Shown here piece after piece: positions 33,539 through 43,128 of a stretch of DNA of 64,000 bases; the first letter of the stretch is position 1, and every line of letters begins with the position of its first letter. The position numbers and the translations under genes were made by a program. Source of the DNA: an uncultured Eubacteriales bacterium (lineage in GTDB: Bacteria; Bacillota; Clostridia; Peptostreptococcales; Anaerovoracaceae); the NCBI GenBank assembly GCA_910583765.1, contig CAJTYS010000019.1:1-64000 (forward strand), in the 5' to 3' direction. The notes under the pieces are model-generated. The model was given only the letters and a program-made list of their open reading frames with translations, did no database searches and was not told the DNA's origin.

Positions 33539-35563
33539 ATGTTAGATAACAAAACCATCGCCCAGGCGATGACCATCAAACTGGACAATACCCTTCCTGA
33601 GTATCCCAAGTTTGAAGAAGGAAAACGGAGAGCGCCGGACAGAGGTTTCCGCCTCACAAAAGAACAGACGAAGCTGGCTCTGAAAAACGCTTTACGCTAC
33701 GTGCCGGAAGAGCTCCATGAAACCCTTGCCCCAGAATTCATGGAAGAGCTGAAAACTTATGGCCGCGTTTACGCTTACCGCTATCGGCCGGAAGGCAGAA
33801 TTTATGGAAAACCCATTCATGAATACAAAGGCAAATGTCTGGAGGGCAAGGCCTTCCAGGTGATGATCGATAACAACCTGGATTTTGAGATCGCCCTGTA
33901 TCCTTACGAACTGGTGACTTACGGGGAAACAGGCCAGCCTTGCCAAAACTGGCTCCAGTACCGTCTCATCAAAAAATATCTGGAAGAGTTAACGGAAAAT
34001 CAGACTTTGGTAGTGGAATCCGGGCACCCGCTGGGCCTGTTCCCATCCAAGCCAACTGCTCCAAGAGTAGTCATCACCAATTCCATGATGGTGGGCATGT
34101 TCGACAATCTGGATGACTGGGAAGTGGCAGAAGAAATGGGCGTGGCCAACTACGGTCAGATGACTGCCGGCGGCTGGATGTACATCGGACCGCAGGGAAT
34201 CGTCCATGGCACTTTCAACACCATCCTCAACGCAGGGCGGAAATATCTGGGCGTGCCGGAGCAGGGTGACTTGACGGGCCACCTGTTTGTTTCCTCTGGA
34301 CTGGGCGGCATGAGCGGCGCACAGCCGAAGGCAGCTAACATCGCCCGGGCGGTGGGCATTTTCGCAGAAGTAGATCGTTCCCGCATTGTAACCAGGCACG
34401 ACCAGGGCTGGGTTGACGTGATCATGGATGATCTGGACGAAATTTTCAAGCTGGCATCAGAAAAGCTGACGGCAAAAGAAAGCATTTCCATTGCTTATCA
34501 TGGAAACATCGTGGACCTGCTGGAAGCCGCAGTGAAAAAGGATTTCAAGATTGACCTGCTTTCTGACCAGACTTCCTGCCACAACGTGTACAATGGCGGC
34601 TACTGTCCTGTGGGCTTGACTTTTGAGGAAAGGACCGAACTGCTTCACAAAGACAGAGACGCGTTCTGCCAGAGGGTGGACGCTTCCCTTCACAGACATT
34701 TCCAGGCCATCAAAGCCTTGTCCGCAAAAGGGACCTACTTCTTTGACTATGGAAATTCCTTTATGAAGGCCATGTATGACGCTGGCGTGAAGGAAATCTC
34801 GAAAAATGGGCACGATGAAAAAGACGGTTTCATCTGGCCTTCTTATGTGGAAGACATCATGGGACCAATGCTCTTTGACTACGGATACGGCCCGTTCCGC
34901 TGGGTCTGCTTGTCTGGGAAACCGGAAGATCTGGACGCGACGGACCAGGCGGCTATGGACTGCATTGACCCGAACCGCCGTTTCCAAGATCGGGACAACT
35001 GGGTATGGATCCGGGACGCGAAAGCCAACAAAATGGTAGTGGGCACCCAGGCCAGGATCCTTTATCAGGACGCGGAAGGCAGGACCAGGATCGCTCTGAA
35101 ATTCAATGAAATGGTGCGGGAAGGCAAGATCGGCCCGGTGATGTTGGGAAGAGACCACCACGATGTGAGCGGCACGGACTCCCCTTTCCGAGAAACAGCC
35201 AATATCAAAGACGGCAGCAATGTCATGGCGGATATGGCCGTGCAGTGCTTTGCCGGAAACGCGGCCCGTGGCATGAGTCTCTGCGCCCTGCACAACGGCG
35301 GCGGCGTAGGCATCGGGAAAGCCATCAACGGCGGCTTCGGCTTAGTGCTGGATGGAAGCGAGCGGATCGACACCATCATCAAGTCCGCTATGATGTGGGA
35401 CGTAATGGGCGGCGTTGCCAGAAGAAACTGGGCGAGAAATGAAAACGCTCTGGAAACCGCGGCAGCTTACAACAAAAATTACGCAGGAAACGGCCACATC
35501 ACCATCCCATACGTGGCAGACGACCAATTGGTGGAAGACGTTGTGTCCAAGTTCGTGAAATAG
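33539..35563 (+). CDS. hutU: Urocanate hydratase (long form)
   Basis: A 674-residue urocanase converting urocanate to 4-imidazolone-5-propanoate with tightly bound NAD. Visible are SGHPLGLFPS, YGQMTAGGWMYIGPQGIVHGT, SSGLGGMSGAQPKAA (NAD loop, about 257-271) and HNVYNGGYCPVGLTFEE with the active-site Cys. It is of the long class (about 670 residues, like the vertebrate enzyme) rather than the 550-residue proteobacterial class. I start at 33539 because AGGAGG abuts the ATG at 33533 without a spacer. Confidence 0.95.
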   Translation: MLDNKTIAQAMTIKLDNTLPEYPKFEEGKRRAPDRGFRLTKEQTKLALKNALRYVPEELHETLAPEFMEELKTYGRVYAYRYRPEGRIYGKPIHEYKGKCLEGKAFQVMIDNNLDFEIALYPYELVTYGETGQPCQNWLQYRLIKKYLEELTENQTLVVESGHPLGLFPSKPTAPRVVITNSMMVGMFDNLDDWEVAEEMGVANYGQMTAGGWMYIGPQGIVHGTFNTILNAGRKYLGVPEQGDLTGHLFVSSGLGGMSGAQPKAANIARAVGIFAEVDRSRIVTRHDQGWVDVIMDDLDEIFKLASEKLTAKESISIAYHGNIVDLLEAAVKKDFKIDLLSDQTSCHNVYNGGYCPVGLTFEERTELLHKDRDAFCQRVDASLHRHFQAIKALSAKGTYFFDYGNSFMKAMYDAGVKEISKNGHDEKDGFIWPSYVEDIMGPMLFDYGYGPFRWVCLSGKPEDLDATDQAAMDCIDPNRRFQDRDNWVWIRDAKANKMVVGTQARILYQDAEGRTRIALKFNEMVREGKIGPVMLGRDHHDVSGTDSPFRETANIKDGSNVMADMAVQCFAGNAARGMSLCALHNGGGVGIGKAINGGFGLVLDGSERIDTIIKSAMMWDVMGGVARRNWARNENALETAAAYNKNYAGNGHITIPYVADDQLVEDVVSKFVK

Positions 35564-35585
35564 CTGGTGCAGCAGGGAGACAAAT

Positions 35586-36815
35586 ATGAGTACATTACTG
35601 ATCAAAAATATCGGCAGACTGCAAACGCCTGTGGGCAGCCACAGTCACAAAGGGCCGCAGCAAGGCGAAAATCTGAAACTGGACAACGCCGCCATGCTGG
35701 TGGAAAACGGTCTGATCAAAGAAATCACTGCAGACGGCGCTCTGCCCCAGGGTGACGCGGATGTGGTGATGGACGCAGAGGGAAATCTAGTGACCCCCGG
35801 CCTGGTGGAAGGCCATACCCATCTGGTCTTTGGCGGCTATCGCCAGGGGGAAATCCCTCTCAAGCTGAAAGGCGCGGGATACCTGGACATCCTCAAAGCA
35901 GGCGGCGGCATCCTGGACACTGTACAAAAGACCAGACAGGCCAGTGAAGAAGAGCTTTGTGAAAAGAGCGAAGGTTTCTTAAACGAAATGCTGCGCCTGG
36001 GCGTGACCACCTGCGAGGCAAAGAGCGGCTACGGCTTGGACCTGGAAACAGAGGTGAAAATGCTGAAGGTAGTGAAAACCCTGAACCAGCGGCATCCTAT
36101 TGACCTGGTTTCCACCTTCTTGGGCGCGCATGCCGTGCCTCCGGAATACAAAGACCGGGGCGACGCATATATCGAGCTGATGTGCGAAACTGTGATTCCT
36201 TATGTGAAAGAGCATGACCTGGCAGAATTCTGTGACGTGTTCTGTGAGGACAGTGTCTTTGATGTGGCCCAGAGCCGGACTTATCTGGAGTGCGCCAAGG
36301 CCCACGGATTCGGTCTGAAGATCCATGCGGATGAGATCGAAGAGATCGGCGGCAGCCAGCTTGCCGGTGAACTGAACGCCATTTCCGCGGAGCACTTGAT
36401 CGCCATTGGTGAAAAAGGAATGGATGCCATGGCAAAGGGCGGGACCACAGCCATGCTCCTGCCTGCCACTTCGTTTTATCTGGGCAAGAGCTTTGCTCCG
36501 GCGAGGCGGATGATCGAAAAGGGAATCCCTGTGGCCCTGGCCTCGGACTTTAATCCAGGCTCCTGCCCTTCCCTGAATCTGCAGTTTGTCATTAATTTAG
36601 GGTATCTGAAATACCAGATGACACCAGAAGAGATCCTTACCGCCGTGACCATCAACCCGGCCTGCGCCATTGGACGGGGAGATCTGGTAGGGACCTTGGA
36701 ACCAGGAAAGCAAGCGGATTTCGTCATTTGGGACGCACCGGACATGGAAATGCTCTGTTACCGGTTCGGCTCTAATCTAGCGCTGCAAGTGATCAAAAAA
36801 GGAGAAATGGTTTAA
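35586..36815 (+). CDS. hutI: Imidazolonepropionase
   Basis: A 409-residue amidohydrolase hydrolysing imidazolone-5-propanoate to N-formimino-L-glutamate. VTPGLVEGHTHLVFGGYR (about 74-91) contains the H-x-H metal pair and substrate loop, GYGLDLETEVKML and HADEIEEIGG the next ligands, and LASDFNPGSCPS (about 317-328) the metal-binding Asp and catalytic region. GGGAGACAAAT precedes the ATG. It follows hutU by 22 nt. Confidence 0.95.
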   Translation: MSTLLIKNIGRLQTPVGSHSHKGPQQGENLKLDNAAMLVENGLIKEITADGALPQGDADVVMDAEGNLVTPGLVEGHTHLVFGGYRQGEIPLKLKGAGYLDILKAGGGILDTVQKTRQASEEELCEKSEGFLNEMLRLGVTTCEAKSGYGLDLETEVKMLKVVKTLNQRHPIDLVSTFLGAHAVPPEYKDRGDAYIELMCETVIPYVKEHDLAEFCDVFCEDSVFDVAQSRTYLECAKAHGFGLKIHADEIEEIGGSQLAGELNAISAEHLIAIGEKGMDAMAKGGTTAMLLPATSFYLGKSFAPARRMIEKGIPVALASDFNPGSCPSLNLQFVINLGYLKYQMTPEEILTAVTINPACAIGRGDLVGTLEPGKQADFVIWDAPDMEMLCYRFGSNLALQVIKKGEMV

Positions 36816-37442
36816 ATGAAATTGATTGATTTAAAAGTAGAGGAATATCTGGATATTTTAAAGTCAGACGCACCCGCGCCAGGCGGCGGTTCTGTCAGCG
36901 CCCTGGCAGGCGCACAGGCTGTTGGTCTGATGATGATGGTAGCGGACTTGACCATTGGCAAGGAAAAATACGCTGATTATCAGGACATCTGCCAAAAGGC
37001 CAAAGCCCGGGGAACGGAGCTTTACGGGCAGCTGACGGAGGCCATTGACAAGGACACGGATGCCTTTAATCTGGTTTCCGCTGCCTTTAAAATGCCAAAG
37101 GGCACACCAGAGGAAAAAGCCGCTCGCAGCAAAGCGATCGCCGAAGGGACACTGACAGCCACCGAAGTCCCTTACAGCGTCATGCAGCTGGCCCACGAAG
37201 CCATGCTCTTAGCGGAAACCATGGTAGGAAAGTCCAATCCTAACGCAGCCAGCGACCTGGGGGTCTGCGTCCTCAATCTCATGGCTGCCATCAAAGGCGC
37301 ATGGCTCAACGTGAAGATCAACCTGCCAGGGGTAAAGGACAAAGAGAAAGCCGCAGCCTTCGCAGAAGGTGGGCAGAAAATTTATGATGAAGCCGAGGCC
37401 ATTGCCAGAAGGCTTTATAACGAAGTTTTGAAACAGTTATAA
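36816..37442 (+). CDS. fchA: Formimidotetrahydrofolate cyclodeaminase
   Basis: A 208-residue FTCD_C-type cyclodeaminase turning 5-formimino-THF into 5,10-methenyl-THF with ammonia release. APAPGGGSVSALAGA (about 20-34) is the folate-binding signature; KSNPNAASDLGVC (about 138-150) is also conserved. The ATG follows the hutI stop directly, with AAAAAAGGAG inside the hutI end, so the two are coupled. In many organisms this domain is fused to ftcD; here it is separate. Confidence 0.93.
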   Translation: MKLIDLKVEEYLDILKSDAPAPGGGSVSALAGAQAVGLMMMVADLTIGKEKYADYQDICQKAKARGTELYGQLTEAIDKDTDAFNLVSAAFKMPKGTPEEKAARSKAIAEGTLTATEVPYSVMQLAHEAMLLAETMVGKSNPNAASDLGVCVLNLMAAIKGAWLNVKINLPGVKDKEKAAAFAEGGQKIYDEAEAIARRLYNEVLKQL

Positions 37443-37529
37443 TGACATCAGCCCCGCCGTTTTTTAGCTGCGGGATTTAACAATATGCTAGAAACGAGCG
37501 TTTCTATATACATGTAAAGGAGAAACAGA

Positions 37530-38426
37530 ATGGCAAAAATTATTGAAAGCGTACCAAATATCAGTGAAGGAAGAGATAAAACCATTATCGAGGCCTGCGT
37601 GGATCAGATCCGCGAAACACCTGGCTGCACGCTGCTGGACTATTCCTCGGACCCAAGCCACAACCGGAGCGTCATCACTTACATGGGAAGCCCGGAAGCT
37701 TGTGAGGAGGCTAGCGTGAAGCTGGCGAAAAAGGCTGTGGAACTGATCGACTTGACAAAGCACACAGGCGAACATCCGCGGATGGGCTGCGTTGACGTGA
37801 TGCCTTTCATCCCCATCAAAGAGGCCACTATGGATGACTGCGTGGAGCTTTCCAAAAAAGTAGGCGCACGCATTGCCCAGGAAGCCGATCTTCCGGTATT
37901 TTTGTATGAAAAATCAGCCTCCGCGCCTCACCGGGAAAACCTGGCAAAAGTGCGCAAAGGCCAGTTCGAGGGTATGGCGGAAAAAGTGAAAGATCCTGAC
38001 TGGATCCCAGACTTCGGCGGCCAGAGGATCCATCCTACCGGCGGGGCCGTATGCGTGGGCGCAAGGCCGCCGCTCATCGCCTACAACATCAACCTGGGAA
38101 CCGACAATCTGGAGATCGCCAGCAAGATCGGCAAGATCATCCGCAAATCAAACGGCGGGTTAGATTGCGTAAAGGCTATGGGCGTTATGCTGGAAGATCG
38201 AAATATCGCACAGGTCTCCATCAACATGACAGACTTTACCGTGACTCCGCTTTACCGGGTCAACGAGCTGGTGAAAGTGGAGGCCGCCCGCTATGGCGTG
38301 CCTGTCATTGGCACAGAGCTCATCGGCCTCACACCGATGCAGGCCCTCTTTGACGCAGCGGAATATTATCTGCAGATTGAAGATTTCAAGCCGGATGTTC
38401 AGGTGATCGAGAACCATTTGCTGTAA
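37530..38426 (+). CDS. ftcD: Glutamate formimidoyltransferase
   Basis: A 298-residue transferase moving the formimino group from N-formiminoglutamate to THF, releasing glutamate. SVPNISEGRDKTII (about 8-21), LDYSSDPSHNRSVITY with the catalytic His, HTGEHPRMGCVDVMPF (about 79-94) and PDFGGQRIHPTGGAVCVGAR are diagnostic. AAAGGAGAAACAG precedes the ATG. The 88-nt gap from fchA holds a short inverted repeat AGAAACG/CGTTTCT (37490-37505). It is the last gene of the hut set; no HutP, HutC or permease gene is adjacent. Confidence 0.95.
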   Translation: MAKIIESVPNISEGRDKTIIEACVDQIRETPGCTLLDYSSDPSHNRSVITYMGSPEACEEASVKLAKKAVELIDLTKHTGEHPRMGCVDVMPFIPIKEATMDDCVELSKKVGARIAQEADLPVFLYEKSASAPHRENLAKVRKGQFEGMAEKVKDPDWIPDFGGQRIHPTGGAVCVGARPPLIAYNINLGTDNLEIASKIGKIIRKSNGGLDCVKAMGVMLEDRNIAQVSINMTDFTVTPLYRVNELVKVEAARYGVPVIGTELIGLTPMQALFDAAEYYLQIEDFKPDVQVIENHLL

Positions 38427-38530
38427 AACCACGGATTTCCTTGATACGGGAAATTAAGAATAGATAACGCATGTAAAAAAGTTCTTGTCAAGCAACTAGA
38501 AAGCTTCTCTATTTCAAGTTTATTATCTCC

Positions 38531-38580
38531 ACGTAATATTACGTATTTTTATTGATTTACGTAATATTACGTGTTATAAT
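38531..38580 (+). promoter_or_regulatory. hicAB promoter with two palindromic operators
   Basis: TTGATT (38552-38557), 17-bp spacer, TATAAT (38575-38580). The 14-bp perfect palindrome ACGTAATATTACGT occurs twice, at 38531-38544 just upstream of -35 and at 38559-38572 between -35 and -10. This is a textbook layout for cooperative autorepression by the antitoxin complex. Confidence 0.88.
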
Positions 38581-38611
38581 GTTTTATAATAAGAAAAGGA
38601 GCCATAGCAAA

Positions 38612-38800
38612 ATGCCAATGACACCACGAGAGATGATCAAGCATCTGAAGAAAAACGGTTTCCAAGAAGTCGGCCGAAATGGTTCCCATGTAAAAATGAG
38701 GAATACTGTGACTGGTCATCAGACGGAAGTTCCTTATCACAGCACTGCTCTGAAAAAAGGGCTGGAGCAGGCTATACTCAAACAGGCAGGGCTCAAGTGA
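38612..38800 (+). CDS. hicA: HicA-family mRNA interferase toxin
   Basis: A 62-residue double-stranded RNA-binding-fold toxin. MTPREMIKHLKKNGF, RNGSHVKM with the catalytic His (about residue 28) and VPYHSTALKKGLEQAILKQAG are typical. The start at 38612 follows AAAAGGAG; a longer frame from 38552 would overlap the promoter. It precedes hicB by 28 nt. Confidence 0.93.
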   Translation: MPMTPREMIKHLKKNGFQEVGRNGSHVKMRNTVTGHQTEVPYHSTALKKGLEQAILKQAGLK

Positions 38801-38828
38801 CTCTACTTTTCAAAATATGGAGGCAACT

Positions 38829-39224
38829 ATGAAAAAACTATTTTATCCCGCATTGTTTCACAAAGCAGAAGAAGGTGGTTTCTGGGTGTCTTTTCCCGAT
38901 ATCCCTGAATGCCTTACACAGGGCGATGACATGACACAAGCTTATGAAATGGCGGTGGAAGCGTTGGGATTGGCTTTGGTTTGCCGGGAAAAAGAACAGC
39001 AGCCTTTCCCTCCTATTTCTGATCCTACTGAAATCACCCCTAACCCTGACTCTTTCCTTGTTGTGATCGAATTCGACATGCTTGCGTACAAAAAACGCAC
39101 AAGTTCTCGAGCGGTCAAAAAAACTTTGAGTATTCCCGAATGGCTCAATGAAGCAGCAATGGCAATGGATTTAAACTTTTCTCAGATCCTTCAAGAGGCT
39201 CTAATCGCAAGGATACAAGCATAA
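38829..39224 (+). CDS. hicB: HicB-family antitoxin
   Basis: A 131-residue antitoxin. The N-terminal HicB fold contains GGFWVSFPDIPECLTQGDD (about 15-33) followed by the A-x-E-A-L helix. The C-terminal SIPEWLNEAAMAMDLNFSQILQEAL looks like a ribbon-helix-helix DNA-binding segment that would bind the palindromes at 38531-38572. I start at 38829 because GGAGG overlaps the ATG at 38817. Confidence 0.92.
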   Translation: MKKLFYPALFHKAEEGGFWVSFPDIPECLTQGDDMTQAYEMAVEALGLALVCREKEQQPFPPISDPTEITPNPDSFLVVIEFDMLAYKKRTSSRAVKKTLSIPEWLNEAAMAMDLNFSQILQEALIARIQA

Positions 39225-39275
39225 TGATCTGTCTTTTTATATCAGCTCCGTCTTTCCTCTGCGGGAGGCCTTACC

Positions 39276-40247
39276 ATGAAAGAAATATCCATCCTAGAAA
39301 TCGAAAACATCAAAATCGGAAACGCCGAGGACCGAGAAGGCGCAACAGGCTGCACTGTGATCCTGGCAGAAAAAGGCGCGACAGCTGGCGTGGATGTGCG
39401 AGGCGGCGGACCTGCCAGCCGAGAAACCCAGCTATTGAACCCTGTGGCAGCAGCAGAAGTCATCCATGCTGTGCTCCTCAGTGGAGGCAGCGCTTTTGGC
39501 CTGGACGCAGCCGGCGGCGTGATGAAGTATCTGGAGCAACGGGATATCGGCGTTGACACCGGCGTGGCGAAAGTTCCGCTGGTATGCGCATCCTGCCTCT
39601 TCGACCTGCAGCTAGTGACCAAAGATGTCAGGCCGGACAAGGAAATGGGCTACCGAGCCTGCGTTAATGCTGATCAGGGCAGCGGCAATTATCAGGACGG
39701 CAATTTTGGCGCAGGAACCGGAGCCACTGTAGGAAAATTCAAAGGGCCTGACCATATGATGAAAACCGGCATTGGCAGCTATGCATCGCAGGTAGGCGAT
39801 ATACAAGTAGGCGCAGTGGTAGCGGTCAATGCGCTTGGCGATATCTTCGATCATGCCACGGGCTTGCAGATCGCAGGCCTGCTCAATGAGGAAAAAAACG
39901 GCCTCCTCTCCACGGAGCAAGAGATGTACAAACAGGCTGGAGAAATCAGGGACTTGTTCACTGGAAATACCACCATTGGCGCAGTGATCACCAATGCCAA
40001 ATTCTCGAAAACGCAGATGAACAAAATCGCGGCCATGGCACAGAACGGTTACGCCAGGTCCATTCGGCCTGTCCACACCCAAGCGGACGGTGACACTCTA
40101 TACGCATTGTCAGTAGGCGATGTAACCGCAGACATCAACGCCGTGGGCACCCTAGCAGCTCAGGTGACGGCGGAAGCCATCAAGAAAGCTGTGTTTTCCG
40201 CAGAATCCGCTTACGGGCTGCTATCAGCCAGGGATCTATTGAAATAA
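39276..40247 (+). CDS. P1-family peptidase (DmpA-like aminopeptidase)
   Basis: A 323-residue N-terminal-nucleophile hydrolase of the DmpA/BapA type. KIGNAEDREGATGCTVIL and GGGPASRETQLL open the protein, LSGGSAFGLDAAGGVM forms the oxyanion region (about 69-84), and GNTTIGAVITNA (about 228-239) contains the Thr at which the precursor is expected to cleave itself and which then serves as nucleophile. It should release N-terminal, possibly beta- or D-amino acids. GGGAGG precedes the ATG and a terminator follows. Confidence 0.9.
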   Translation: MKEISILEIENIKIGNAEDREGATGCTVILAEKGATAGVDVRGGGPASRETQLLNPVAAAEVIHAVLLSGGSAFGLDAAGGVMKYLEQRDIGVDTGVAKVPLVCASCLFDLQLVTKDVRPDKEMGYRACVNADQGSGNYQDGNFGAGTGATVGKFKGPDHMMKTGIGSYASQVGDIQVGAVVAVNALGDIFDHATGLQIAGLLNEEKNGLLSTEQEMYKQAGEIRDLFTGNTTIGAVITNAKFSKTQMNKIAAMAQNGYARSIRPVHTQADGDTLYALSVGDVTADINAVGTLAAQVTAEAIKKAVFSAESAYGLLSARDLLK

Positions 40248-40273
40248 AAACAACGGCCTTTTACGACTTGACG

Positions 40274-40314
40274 AAGAGCAGAGCCTGATGGTCAAAGCCC
40301 TGCTCTTACTTTTT
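40274..40314 (+). terminator. Terminator after the P1 peptidase
   Basis: AAGAGCAG (40274-40281) pairs with CTGCTCTT (40300-40307), with an inner GC/GC pair; a T tract begins at 40310. Confidence 0.78.
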
Positions 40315-40371
40315 CTATTATCCTTTTCACTTAGCTTTAACGAAGCTTCATTTCTTATAGGCCAATCCATA

Positions 40372-43122
40372 TTACTTCACAGCATAACGGGTGTGTTGCA
40401 TGGATAACAAAGACCGTTTCATTGACTCATACAAATTTTCATGCCCTATAGCACGCAAGATTTTGCGATCAAAACTTTCCCGCTCCTGATCCTCTAACTC
40501 ATTTGTAGTATCCATCACATTACGATGCTTTATTTTTTCAAATCGTTCTACAATCTCTTTTGCATCCTGTTCTGAAATCTTCTTCGGATTTATCATATAT
40601 ATTCGTTTTAATTTTGTGCTGCTTGCGTCCAAAACACCTAAGCCTCGCCCAAATCCAATTGCTTCAATCGCGAACATGCCATATAAAGAATTCATTAATG
40701 CATGTAAAAGGTCAGCTGAAACACTCGCGTCCTTAACTAGCATCCTCGTAAAACGCTGATCAACAAATGTACTCTCATCAAACTTTGATACAAATAAACG
40801 TTTATCCGGATTAATTGCAGTAACAAAATCTGCCTTTGCCTCATCGTTCATTTCATACCAAAACTGTCCTGGTTTTTTTAATGCTTGTGGCAATGGCTTA
40901 CCTGTTCCATTTTTAAGGTTTTCAAACTTTTCAATCCATCTCAATGCGCCGGTGTGTCCTAACTGTTTTAACTCTTCTTTAGATTTATGGCAACAAAACG
41001 CAACAATGTCTGCTTGTGCGATAAACGACTTCAAGCATGCAGGGTTCTTTAGAACAGGCTTCATATATTCAGATTCAATCCCATGGTCTGCTGTTGGATA
41101 AAATAAGTCGTTCCACCCTCTGCGCTCACCCCTTTTCACTACAAGCATTTCTCCAAGTGGTATCAAGCAGTCGCTTAACTCTTCTACCCACGACACATCA
41201 TGAAAAAGGGCATTCATGACAATTCCATTTCTTGTTATCTGCTCAATCATACCAATTGTATAATTTTTTAGCGAGAGAATGGATGGATCGATCTCCTCTC
41301 CCAGCACGATACTATTTATAATTGTTTCCTGTTGGCCCGCAGCAAGCTGATTGATATCTTTATGGACTAGCCAAAAATCTATGCTAGCTTTTTTATCGGG
41401 TTTAGCTACAGTTCTTTTCTGCAATACCAGCAAGGTTGTCACCACATCTGCGTTTTGAAACCATCGTTTACAATCGCTCATTATTACTGCACAAATATCA
41501 TAATAGTACTGCAAAGCTTGAAAATATTTTTTCCCAATATCTGTACCTAACCATGAATTTGAAATAATGATTCCCAATCTTCCATTTTCCTCTAGCAACT
41601 CATGCAATTTGAATGGTAAATAGTTGTATAAATCTGTTTTTCCCGCAGTGAACGCAATACCTGTGCTCTCCTTGATCCTCTGCCTATATTTTTCAATGTA
41701 TTCGACTTCATCTGCCGCGATTTTATTGTATGCAACAAATGGCAAGTTGGACACAATTGCTCCAAAAGCAGGTATCTCTTTTTCTAAACTGCTTCCATTG
41801 GTTGGGCTTTTTAATTCTATCTTGTCTCCTATGTTTATTTCGAATACATCTGCTTGGAACAAATTTAGAGGAAGATTGATGGCCTCTATATTGGTCACAG
41901 CAATATTTGCAATCTGTAATGGGTACGCATATTTATCTGACATCCATGTCGTCATAAATGATACGTTACTATTATGCAATCGATTTTCCTTATTTCTGAT
42001 TATTGATTTCGCGATCGTACCTGTTCCCGCACAGAAATCCGCGCATTGTGTACTCCAATCTTGAATGGTTATTTGACAAAGTAAATCCGCTAAACAAGCT
42101 GGCGTGGTATACTGGCCTCGGATTTCACGCTTTGCAGTATGAACCGTCTTTTCCAGGATATTCTGTAAGACGCTTTGATCCACTTTTTCTATGTTGTTCG
42201 CAATCAAAAATTGATTGTAGTCCACAATGTCAAGCCATGTGTCCGCAGGTATTATTTCATTAAATTCCAGTTTCTGAAACACATTATAAAAATCCCCTTC
42301 CTCTACAATGCGATCAATAATGGCATTGCCTTCGGCAGGTATGGAATTTCTGTTGATTCCGTCAATTTTATAAGCGCAATTATGATACTTTTTGATTGTA
42401 TTGGCAAACATGACTCTATTTGTCCAATTTAACAAAATCGACTTTGCATATGCAGTATACATGTCCTTTTCATCTTGAGCGTATTCTTCATGAAAAGCAT
42501 TCCACCATAGCCTGATCCTACTTTCCATTTTCATGTTCCTGCTTACTTCAATGCTAAGATTTTCCGCGACTATATCTTTATTTTTCTGAATAATCGCGCT
42601 CATCAGGCCATCAGACACCGTTATGGCCACTGGCAAGGTGGAGATAGCGCCCTTGACAAAAAAGTCATTGACAGTCAGCACAATATCTTGAATAATTGGC
42701 AGCCATTCCGCTTTATAGGTCTCCACATCTTCGCGTTTTTTTATATGATTTGTTCCGCTCCATGTTCTAACCTCTTTAAAATCATCCTCATCATCTTTTA
42801 TGTATAGTTTTCCATATGTAAAATTCCAGATTACAAAGCTATTCACCCCTAAAGCGTTGGCTTTCCTTGTTGCATCTTTAATCAGCGCCTCATCTGTGAT
42901 TAGGACGTCAGGCATCTTAAGCTCCCACCCCTGTAAAATTTTGTTTTGAGCCTTATCTTCATAAAGTAACACATCTGGAAACATGCTTTTCTTATTTACA
43001 GACAGCGTGCTTTCCCCTCCAACACTCTTAATCTTGATACGCATCTGATCAAGCATTGTTTTTATTTCTGAAATAATAACAATCCCCCAGCTTCTCTCAT
43101 TGCGCCTAACAATGGTCCCCAT
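40372..43122 (-). CDS. Type IIG-like restriction-modification protein (nuclease + N6-adenine methylase)
   Basis: A 916-residue protein. N-terminal FPDVLLYED and QGWELKMPD (about 48-72) form a PD-(D/E)XK nuclease core. A helical linker spans about 120-330. The N6-adenine methylase core contains GQYTTPACLADLL, CADFCAGTGTIAKSI (motif I, about 365-380) and the altered motif IV SNLPFVAYN (about 465); SNLPF in place of NPPY/NPPF is unusual. A C-terminal target-recognition-like region follows. The gene starts 6 nt after the adjacent methyltransferase stop. The region is visibly A+T-rich. A restriction role is inferred; the recognition site is unknown. Confidence 0.78.
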   Translation of the reverse strand: MGTIVRRNERSWGIVIISEIKTMLDQMRIKIKSVGGESTLSVNKKSMFPDVLLYEDKAQNKILQGWELKMPDVLITDEALIKDATRKANALGVNSFVIWNFTYGKLYIKDDEDDFKEVRTWSGTNHIKKREDVETYKAEWLPIIQDIVLTVNDFFVKGAISTLPVAITVSDGLMSAIIQKNKDIVAENLSIEVSRNMKMESRIRLWWNAFHEEYAQDEKDMYTAYAKSILLNWTNRVMFANTIKKYHNCAYKIDGINRNSIPAEGNAIIDRIVEEGDFYNVFQKLEFNEIIPADTWLDIVDYNQFLIANNIEKVDQSVLQNILEKTVHTAKREIRGQYTTPACLADLLCQITIQDWSTQCADFCAGTGTIAKSIIRNKENRLHNSNVSFMTTWMSDKYAYPLQIANIAVTNIEAINLPLNLFQADVFEINIGDKIELKSPTNGSSLEKEIPAFGAIVSNLPFVAYNKIAADEVEYIEKYRQRIKESTGIAFTAGKTDLYNYLPFKLHELLEENGRLGIIISNSWLGTDIGKKYFQALQYYYDICAVIMSDCKRWFQNADVVTTLLVLQKRTVAKPDKKASIDFWLVHKDINQLAAGQQETIINSIVLGEEIDPSILSLKNYTIGMIEQITRNGIVMNALFHDVSWVEELSDCLIPLGEMLVVKRGERRGWNDLFYPTADHGIESEYMKPVLKNPACLKSFIAQADIVAFCCHKSKEELKQLGHTGALRWIEKFENLKNGTGKPLPQALKKPGQFWYEMNDEAKADFVTAINPDKRLFVSKFDESTFVDQRFTRMLVKDASVSADLLHALMNSLYGMFAIEAIGFGRGLGVLDASSTKLKRIYMINPKKISEQDAKEIVERFEKIKHRNVMDTTNELEDQERESFDRKILRAIGHENLYESMKRSLLSMQHTRYAVK

Positions 43123-43128
43123 GCCCCT

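Noticed and set aside
34457..35293. A 278-codon minus-strand frame in hutU
   Set aside because: Shadow of a well-conserved urocanase coding region, rich in His and Val as typical for antisense reading.
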